Part shown: one piece after another, positions 58,101 through 64,000 of the stretch
Layout: each line of letters starts with the position of its first letter
How positions within the stretch are numbered: the stretch's first letter is position 1
Source: Amoebophrya sp. A120
Lineage: Eukaryota; Sar; Dinophyceae; Syndiniales; Amoebophryaceae
DNA length: 64,000 bases
Assembly (NCBI GenBank): GCA_905178155.1
Contig: CAJINV010000012.1
Location: forward strand, 2,997,412 to 3,061,411
Direction: 5' to 3'
Notes under the pieces: generated by a model
What the model saw: only the letters and a program-made list of their open reading frames with translations
Databases searched by the model: none
Told to the model about the DNA's origin: nothing
Translations under genes and position numbers: made by a program

Positions 58101-61100
58101 CACAGGGAAATAACGCTGAATATGAATAAGAAACCGACTCTGTCATTCCACCCGTACTGCAAATACTAGTACGAGTACGATCATACTTTTGCAATGCATA
58201 GCGGTTGCACTTCAGCAATTCCTTGACGCACAGGTACTCGGGGAGGGTTTTGCTCGTGTAATTGCATTTCGGGTTGTTATTCCACTTGCGCTCCCGTGTC
58301 GCGGAGGCAAACAAATCCCAGTACTTGTCCTTCTTAAACATGGTATCTTTCACCCCGTCCGGCCCGGTTTTCGCGACGCAGCAGGCGTGCCCCCAGTTGT
58401 CGTTCAGCAGCACGTGAATCGGCGTGTCGTTGTACTGGGTTCTGCCCTGTGGATCGCAAAAAGGTCTGGGTCTGGAAGAGTGCAGGAGTTTGGCATGCAT
58501 ATTTTGCATGCCACATGAGGTCTGTGATGCATGCCCTAGCATCTTCAGACATTTTGCGAGGGCTTTCTGCTGCTCATACCGCATGAGAAATGCCCTCTCC
58601 GCGTAGCACAAACTACACCTCTTTTGCTGTTCATGCAATACAGATTTTGTGTAGAGTCCAAAGGTAGCAATACAAGTTCCAATCTTCCAGACCCATACAT
58701 TTTTGCAATCTATCATATGCCCCAAACGTCGAAGCCCTTGTCGGCGCCCATGATCGGCAGGGGGTATCCGGACAAAATCCGGATCATTGCCAAGTCTTTG
58801 CGCATACACGCGTCACGCATCCACTTGGAAGCTTCTTCCTGGACCGCCATAGCGTTCCGGTGGTCCTCCTCCATTTTCTCCGCGTCCTGCATATGCCAGG
58901 GAAAAGCAAAACAGGTCGCGTATCACGTCTGTAAAAGGGCAGAAATAAAAACTTCTAAAACACAGCAAACTTTTTCCTGCATATTCAAAACGCCACACGG
59001 TAAAAATGATACCTTCTATCATTCTCGCATTACAAATGCGCCATGCTTGCTTTTTTCTCCTGTGTGATAGTCCATCTCCATCACCTTCCGTTCCAGCCAG
59101 GTCCGACGCTCGGGGATCATATCAACTGCAAAAGTGTCTGGGTCTGGAAAGTTGCAAGATTTGTCATGCATCTCGCGGACCACACTCATGGTCTGTAATG
59201 CAGACAGAAGCATCACAGATTTTTTCAGACTCTCCTCATGCCTCTTCCGCATGAGAAATTCCCCTTTTTCCTAGCGAGAATTGGGTAACTGTTGGCGTTC
59301 ATGCAACACAGACTTTCTCGTGATCCAGCTTTCGCATGACAGGCTTCATTCTTCCAGACCCAGACATATTTGCAATGCATAGATCAAGCCTGCGGGCATT
59401 TTGAACTCGTCTTCAAATTCCAACTTGAAACACTCCAACTCGTTGACGTCGTCGTGCTCGAAAAATGTGCGCCAATTATCCAACGCAATTACGTCTGGGT
59501 CTGGAAACTTGTAATGCTGGGCTGTGAATAGTGAATGATCTGTAACGCACAGTCAAGCATGAGAAATATTTGCGCGGATTACTGTTGCGCTTTCCGCATT
59601 ACAAACTGCGTTGCTGCACGCCAAGCAAAAGGGTCTCTTGCTTGTGGGACACGCATCGCAAACTCTTCAGTCATGCCAGACAAGCATGACAAAGAACCAA
59701 GCATCCTTCCAGACCCAGACGTATTTGCAATGCATACCAGTCCCAGTCGTACAGCTGCGGATCCTCCCAGGGCCGGGCGGGCGGTCGCAGCATGCGCTCC
59801 CCGTACTTGGCGTAGCGAATTCGCCACTCCGCGTATTACAATGAAAAATGCCCCCACCCCCGAACTTGGGAGCATTTGTATTGCAAACCTTTCCAAATGA
59901 AACATTCGCCCCCTTGCATCTATCAGCATCACAGATTTCCAATAATGAATAGCAAAAATTTGCATTGCAAAAGATCCCAGCAAGAGCGGCGCTTGTCATG
60001 CAAGCGATGCGATATACGACTAGACTCTGCATCAGAAAGATTCATACTCCTTTTATGCATGGCAACGAGATTTCATTTGGAAAGTTCGCATCACAAATTC
60101 TTGCAACTTTTGGGGTGGGGGCTTTTCTCACTGTAATACCGCGTAATACCGGCGGTACATCTGATACAGCTCGTCGTTGGTGAGTCTCTTCGTGCCGGGC
60201 GGCGGCAAGGGCAGGTGCTCCCAGCTATATTTTTTTTCGTTGATCAAGTACTACAACTTGCGCACCACGACCCGTTGCCATCCGCACTCCTAGCAACACT
60301 GATTCATGCACATAGCAGAGACGCTGTCGGAAAATAAGAAAGTGAAGTGTCTATTTTTTGAGCAAGAAGGTTATCATTGTATCGCTCGTTCTTACAGCGC
60401 AAGTATGTACCCTTCCAACGGCTCCCCGCACTCCGGCCCCTCCTCGTCATAGGGAATTTCGCACCATTTGATGGGCTGTCAAGTGCAAAAGTGTCTGAGT
60501 CCGAGATTTGTCATGCTTGTCTGGCATGACCATAAAGTTTGTGATGCGTGTCCAAGAAGAGACCCTTTTGCATGTCATGCAAAAACGCAGTTTGTCATGC
60601 GAAAAACGCAACACAAAGTAGCGCACATATTTCTCATGCTTGGCTGTGCATTACAGAGCATTCACTATTCCCATCGCAGCATTACAAGACTCCAGACCCA
60701 GACATATTTGCAATGCATATGGGCCAAAACCGGTACTTTCGACTGTCGTCCCGTTCGTCTTCGTCTTGCGCTTTTTTATCTGGATTGTCAAACTTCTCCG
60801 GCCGCTCGCGCTGTTCCTCCAGCAGGCCCCACTCATCCTCACTTTGCCTCTATGGAATGCAAATACGACCTGGGTCTGGAGGAGAACTTGCAAGGTTTGT
60901 CATTTCTTTGACGCTACTTGCATGAGTCTGAAGCCTGTCATGCACGTTAGAAGAACCCAAGAGCCTCGTTTTATTTCTGTAATAAATGCGGAAGATGAAA
61001 CGCAGTTTCAGTTTCTCATGCAGAATATTAGACTACATCTACCAACTCAGCAACTTGCCATGCCCGGCTGTCAATTGCGGCACGACCCTCGCGATTCGTC

Positions 61101-63066
61101 AACCAGCATCACAAGTCATCTCCAGACATCCCCATCCAGATGAGATATTTGCGTCTGATAAACTCTGCGGCTCGTACCCGGCGTTCTCCCGATGCTCCCG
61201 CATCTTCCGCCGCATATGAGATTGCACAATTCCCCCTCGTCCCCTCATTTGTCATGCGAAATCCCAAATCCGGTGGGTGCTTTATGGCGCGGTTTGCATG
61301 ACAAATTCCGGAACAAGCTGGGACAGTACTACACTAGGCCCAGGAACTTGTCATGCACTCCTATTGCTATTCATGCCATACACAAATGAGGGGAAGCAGG
61401 GGGAGTTGTGCACCAATCTCATACCGCAGCATCTGGTGCGCGAAACGTGCCGCGGTTCGGGCCTTCGGCCCGTACGCTTGCACGTATTCTGCTATCAAGT
61501 GCAAATACGTGGGTCTGGTGCACATTTTGCATGACTCGTGATGCCTTTAATGCATGACCTAGCATCACAGATTTCTAGAGGGCTTCCTGGTGCGTGTACT
61601 GCATGACAAAAGCCCTCCCAGCGTAACACAAAGCCGCCTCCTCTTGCTGGTCATGCAATACAGATTTTTTTGGAATCCGAAGACAGCCTCACAAGTTACA
61701 ACCTTCCAGGCCCAGACATATTTGCAGTTGATATCCGCCTCGTTCTTGCATTTGTCCGCCTTTGGCTTGGTCCGCGACGCGTATTGAGAGGAAAGGTCCC
61801 CCCCATATCGAAAAGGTATGCTTCCGAAAATTTGCGTTGCTGATTTGAGACCACAGATCGTGCCTGTCTTGCAAGAAGACACGCGCAGAGGCTTCCGCGC
61901 CATTAGGGAAGCGATTTCGCATGCTGCTGGGCCTAGGGGCCGGCCGTTTGTGATGCTAAGCAACTAGATCCGAACGCCCCTACCTAGGCTGAGGATCTGG
62001 CTGCGATGCCTTAAAGCAAGGCAGCGCGCACTTGTGTACGGAAATCCAGCATCAGAAACTTCGTCGCGATATGGGGAGGGGGGATTTTTCCTTACGATAA
62101 CGCGCGCTGCCGCTTTTCGTCGGCCAACTGCTTCAGAATCTTCTTCTTATGCTCGTAGTACCGCGCGGTGGCCGCCTCTAGCTTGGAAAGCGAGAGGGAT
62201 TTTGATGCTTGTTTCTTGGATACATTGGTCTTGTTTTGTCGTGGTGCTAACAAGCTGCTGCTGTTTGGAAACTTCATGTTCTTCGCCTGGGCAGCAGCGC
62301 CGTTTGCAGCTCCAGAAGCAGAAGAGATGATCGCAGAATTGTTCAGATTTTTACTGTTCGATGACAAGACCGAGAGATTCAGAAAATCGTTTTCTCCATC
62401 ACTTTTCGCGGACACCATCGAGTCGTCGAGATTCGCGCTTTTCGCCCTATTGCTCCCTTTCGCTTTAGTTTTCAACCCGGCTGCTCCTGAAGATGCAGGA
62501 CCATCAACCCCTCCGGGCGTGAAAAACCTACTACTGCTCGTCCCCTCGGAGGATCGGGAGGAAACAACAGACTGGCGGACCCCACCCGCGTTACTAGAGT
62601 TCGATTTTTTCCTACTGGACGTCGTCCCTTTCTGCAACAAGTCTACTTTCCCGCTCTTAATAGTCGAAGAAGCTACTGAAGATTTCGAGGAAGAAGCCGG
62701 CGTTTTTTTGGCACTGTCAGGAGGAGCAGCGGACGAGGCAGCCGTGCCTGTCTTGTTGTTTTTGCTGGATGCGGCAGGACCACGACCATCATCGCCATTG
62801 GCGTTTTTAAGCTGATCTTCGGCTCGTTTCAACTTCTTCTTGTTCCCGCCTTTATTATTCTCACCCCCGGCTGCTGAACCCTCTTCGGCGTTGGAATTGT
62901 GATTGTCGCTTGCTTTCCGTTTCTTCGACGGCTCGGGTTCTTTGTCCGCTTTGCTGGTGGTCGCTTTGTCCTGCTTGGAAGTGGAAGACGGAAGAACTTT
63001 CATAGCCGTTGCTGCAGTAGCACCGGAAAGACTACTGCTCGCGGCGTCTTGTTTTTTCGGCGGCAT
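52180..63066 (-). CDS. Large ankyrin-repeat-like Lys-rich protein, 24 exons
   Basis: 1691 residues in frame. Exons: 63066-62100, 61776-61734, 61487-61424, 61209-61161, 60848-60720, 60471-60396, 60224-60139, 59828-59737, 59471-59382, 59114-59085, 58886-58718, 58442-58201, 58039-57544, 57252-57070, 56799-56475, 56211-55610, 55338-55264, 55109-54841, 54582-54541, 54225-54027, 53845-53705, 53421-53368, 53096-52886, 52621-52180. Residues 1-320 are Ser/Lys/Ala-rich and disordered with basic clusters (PSKKRKAS). The middle has Trp-rich helices (DPQLYDWDWRTFFEHDD) and ankyrin-like units (NDTPIHVLLND, ACGRTILHVCAL). Then come charged coiled-coil regions, and the last 150 residues are again Lys/Ser/Ala-rich (SNKRKKETK). 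A nuclear scaffold is a guess. An in-frame Met 11 codons upstream (63099) is an alternative start. Twenty-one introners; GT-AG introns 58887-59084 and 60225-60395. Confidence 0.82.
52627..52885. mobile_element. Introner K1, family 7
   Basis: 259 bp, family-7 termini (core CTCAAACGTTACAATAG), perfect acgtg duplication. Splits KDHV/IPLR. Confidence 0.92.
53102..53367. mobile_element. Introner K2, family 1
   Basis: 266 bp, family-1 termini, perfect tgggt duplication. Splits GYIPP/ITMI. Interior closely resembles B3. Confidence 0.93.
53427..53704. mobile_element. Introner K3, family 4
   Basis: 278 bp, family-4 termini (one end TGT), perfect tgttg duplication. Splits LQNN/ITTL. Confidence 0.9.
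53851..54026. mobile_element. Introner K4, family 2
   Basis: 176 bp, diverged family-2 termini, perfect tcgac duplication. Splits DPRS/TEQI. Confidence 0.9.
54231..54540. mobile_element. Introner K5, family 5
   Basis: 310 bp, family-5 termini (TATGGAAGTGTCAG), flanks acagg/acagt. Splits RENC/FLTP. Confidence 0.92.
54588..54840. mobile_element. Introner K6, family 1
   Basis: 253 bp, family-1 termini, perfect gtttt duplication. Splits QFEN/GEQF. Confidence 0.92.
55115..55263. mobile_element. Introner K7, family 2
   Basis: 149 bp, family-2 termini, flanks cctct/cctcc. Splits EVEV/TGVK. Confidence 0.9.
55344..55609. mobile_element. Introner K8, family 4
   Basis: 266 bp, family-4 termini, perfect gggct duplication. 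Splits SEEA/QNEV. Confidence 0.93.
56217..56474. mobile_element. Introner K9, family 7
   Basis: 258 bp, family-7 termini, perfect ttctt duplication. Splits RIKN/AKNL. Confidence 0.92.
56805..57069. mobile_element. Introner K10, family 1
   Basis: 265 bp, family-1 termini, perfect cgtgc duplication. Splits PTRH/DKVC. Confidence 0.93.
57258..57543. mobile_element. Introner K11, family 4
   Basis: 286 bp, family-4 termini, perfect tccgt duplication. Splits IERR/RQRK. Confidence 0.92.
58045..58200. mobile_element. Introner K12, family 2
   Basis: 156 bp, family-2 termini. Flanks ttgcg/gcggt do not match as a duplication. Removing the element and five flank bases still keeps frame (KCNR/YHMV). Confidence 0.85.
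58448..58717. mobile_element. Introner K13, family 1
   Basis: 270 bp, family-1 termini (one end TGT), perfect tgccc duplication. Splits FDVWG/RTQY just before an ankyrin-like unit. Confidence 0.9.
59120..59381. mobile_element. Introner K14, family 1
   Basis: 262 bp, family-1 termini, perfect gatca duplication. Splits AGLI/PERR; the next exon is only 30 nt. Confidence 0.93.
59477..59736. mobile_element. Introner K15, family 1
   Basis: 260 bp, family-1 termini, flanks ccaat/ccagt. Splits YDWDW/RTFF. Confidence 0.9.
59834..60138. mobile_element. Introner K16, family 8
   Basis: 305 bp, the only copy with termini GAAAAATGCCCCCACCCC, perfect ccgcg duplication. Splits RYYA/EWRI. Possibly related to families 3 and 4. 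Confidence 0.88.
60477..60719. mobile_element. Introner K17, family 1
   Basis: 243 bp, family-1 termini (one end TGT), perfect tgggc duplication. Splits RFWP/IKWC. Confidence 0.92.
60851..61160. mobile_element. Introner K18, family 1 (long, decayed)
   Basis: 310 bp, diverged family-1 termini, flanks gcctc/aactc share only ctc. Exact junction uncertain; frame demands the downstream exon start near 60848 (YEPQS/WQSED). Confidence 0.78.
61215..61423. mobile_element. Introner K19, family 6
   Basis: 209 bp, family-6 termini (TGAGATTGCACAATTCCCCC), perfect ccgca duplication. Splits QMLR/RKMR. Confidence 0.92.
61493..61733. mobile_element. Introner K20, family 1
   Basis: 241 bp, family 1 with one shortened terminus, flanks tctgc/tccgc. 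Splits CKNEA/EYVQ. Confidence 0.88.
61782..62099. mobile_element. Introner K21, family 3
   Basis: 318 bp, family-3 termini with one decayed end, perfect acgcg duplication. Splits KRQRA/SRTK. Confidence 0.92.
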
Positions 63067-63379
63067 TTTTGTGTAGGAGGGGTGTAGGCCTATTTTCACG
63101 CGTTGTCCAGCAGTAGTGGTTATTATTTCTCTCTTTCACGTCGTCGTGGTCCGCGAACTTTGAGGCGCGGTCGGATGGGAAACCGGTTGCAATAGGGGAG
63201 TCCGTCGGATGAAAGGTGGCGGCGTTTGTTGTCACACCGTGGGAGGTACAACTTTCGAATTGGCCGGCGAAATCTTGGTGCGGGCGGGGGGAGGGAGCAA
63301 AAGTGGCGTAACGTGGTAGTGGTACCCCAGCAATAAATAAGTATTTTGAAACCCTAAAAACCCACTGTGAAAAAGAGCG
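63067..63379. other. Upstream region of the ankyrin-like gene
   Basis: Probably 5' leader and promoter region of the minus-strand gene. No specific signal recognised. Confidence 0.4.
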
Positions 63380-64000
63380 CCGCGCGTGCGATGCTTGGCC
63401 AATTGTTGATGCGTCTTGGTTGTTCACTCCGGGGGGACGGGGAGGCGCCGGTAGCGGGACCCGCGCACACCCGAACGGGGAAAGAACCAACCTCACTAGC
63501 GTCTCTCACACTCGAACTCGCTCTACTGCGCCACCCTCAGAAGGCTTCCCGGTCTTGAAAGTGGGACGGGCTCTCTCGTTCTCAGATCGCGGCCCCGGCG
63601 TATTCGGGGACCATAAGGAAATGCTCGCGCGCATTGCGCGCCGCCGAATCGGCCGCCGCACGGGTCCCCGGGGGGCGCCGCCGCTAGCCTTCGGGGACCC
63701 ACCGCCGCGGCCGAAGGTCGCTGCGGCCGCGCCGAAAGTTCGCAAGCCGCTCGGGGCCGGTTTTGTGGGCCATTCGCCGCGCCAGATCGACCCGCGGACG
63801 GGGCCCGGAAGAAGCGGGCGCGATCGGATGTGGCAGTCGCGCCGGAACCCCCCCCCCCCGCGGCGCCGCTCGTATCAGCGGCGCCGCTCTTTGAAAATCC
63901 CTGGGCGCTGGGTGGCTGCCGCAGCCTTGTCCCTCAGGCCCCAATGTGGTGGGTGCTCCCGTTCTAGTTGCCGCCTGGTTCCGGCGACGCACTTGGGCCG
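63380..64000. repeat. GC-rich block reaching the right edge
   Basis: Abrupt shift to very GC-rich sequence with C/G homopolymer runs and GGCGCC words, resembling in composition the block at 14171-15113. No shared long word with it was recognised. Open frames in several phases reflect the lack of stop codons. It continues beyond the window. Confidence 0.45.

Noticed and set aside
63500-63560. tRNA gene on the minus strand
   Set aside because: A-box-like and B-box-like words are present but only a few bases apart, leaving no room for anticodon and variable arms.

Overview
The window is nuclear DNA of a protist, most likely a parasitic dinoflagellate of the Amoebophrya type (Syndiniales). The evidence is composition and architecture. 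Ten protein genes lie on one strand. They carry about 64 short intron-like inserts with long terminal inverted repeats and 5-bp target-site duplications. Introners of this kind, with non-canonical splice sites, have been reported from Amoebophrya genomes. The genus is an inference; no rRNA, tRNA or spliced-leader gene was found to confirm it.

All recognised genes are on the minus strand. From high to low coordinate: a 1691-residue ankyrin-repeat-like Lys-rich protein with 21 introners (52180-63066); a 1575-residue protein with a degenerate PARP-like domain (40928-49832); a secreted NodB-type polysaccharide deacetylase (34387-36571); a BT1/folate-biopterin-type membrane transporter with 13 introners (25482-31856); an unrecognised multipass membrane protein with 9 introners (20934-24470); two paralogous glycine-rich cold-shock-domain proteins (18198-19582 and 12643-13420); an F-box-like protein (6692-9593); a complete USP14/Ubp6-type proteasomal deubiquitinase (2896-5994); and a coiled-coil membrane protein cut by the window start (1-1914).

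Removing each introner together with one copy of its 5-bp duplication restores a continuous reading frame. I checked codon phase exon by exon. The totals come out as whole codons for the deubiquitinase (537), the cold-shock proteins (168 and 138), the 9-introner membrane protein (360), the transporter (737), the deacetylase (530), the PARP-like protein (1576) and the ankyrin protein (1692). A minority of introns are ordinary GT-AG introns, and several of these carry the same internal motif as the introners.

Between genes lie long gene-poor AT-rich stretches with separate insertions: a 943-bp GC-rich block bounded by an 11-bp direct repeat (14171-15113); a 2.5-kb segment bounded by a 43-bp direct repeat that holds a LINE-type endonuclease fragment and a tandem duplication with TATA-like and T-run signals (38257-40815); a 1.7-kb poly(A)-ended insertion with an 18-bp duplication nested inside an introner (43462-45170); one introner outside any recognised coding region (50423-50701); and a GC-rich block running off the right edge.
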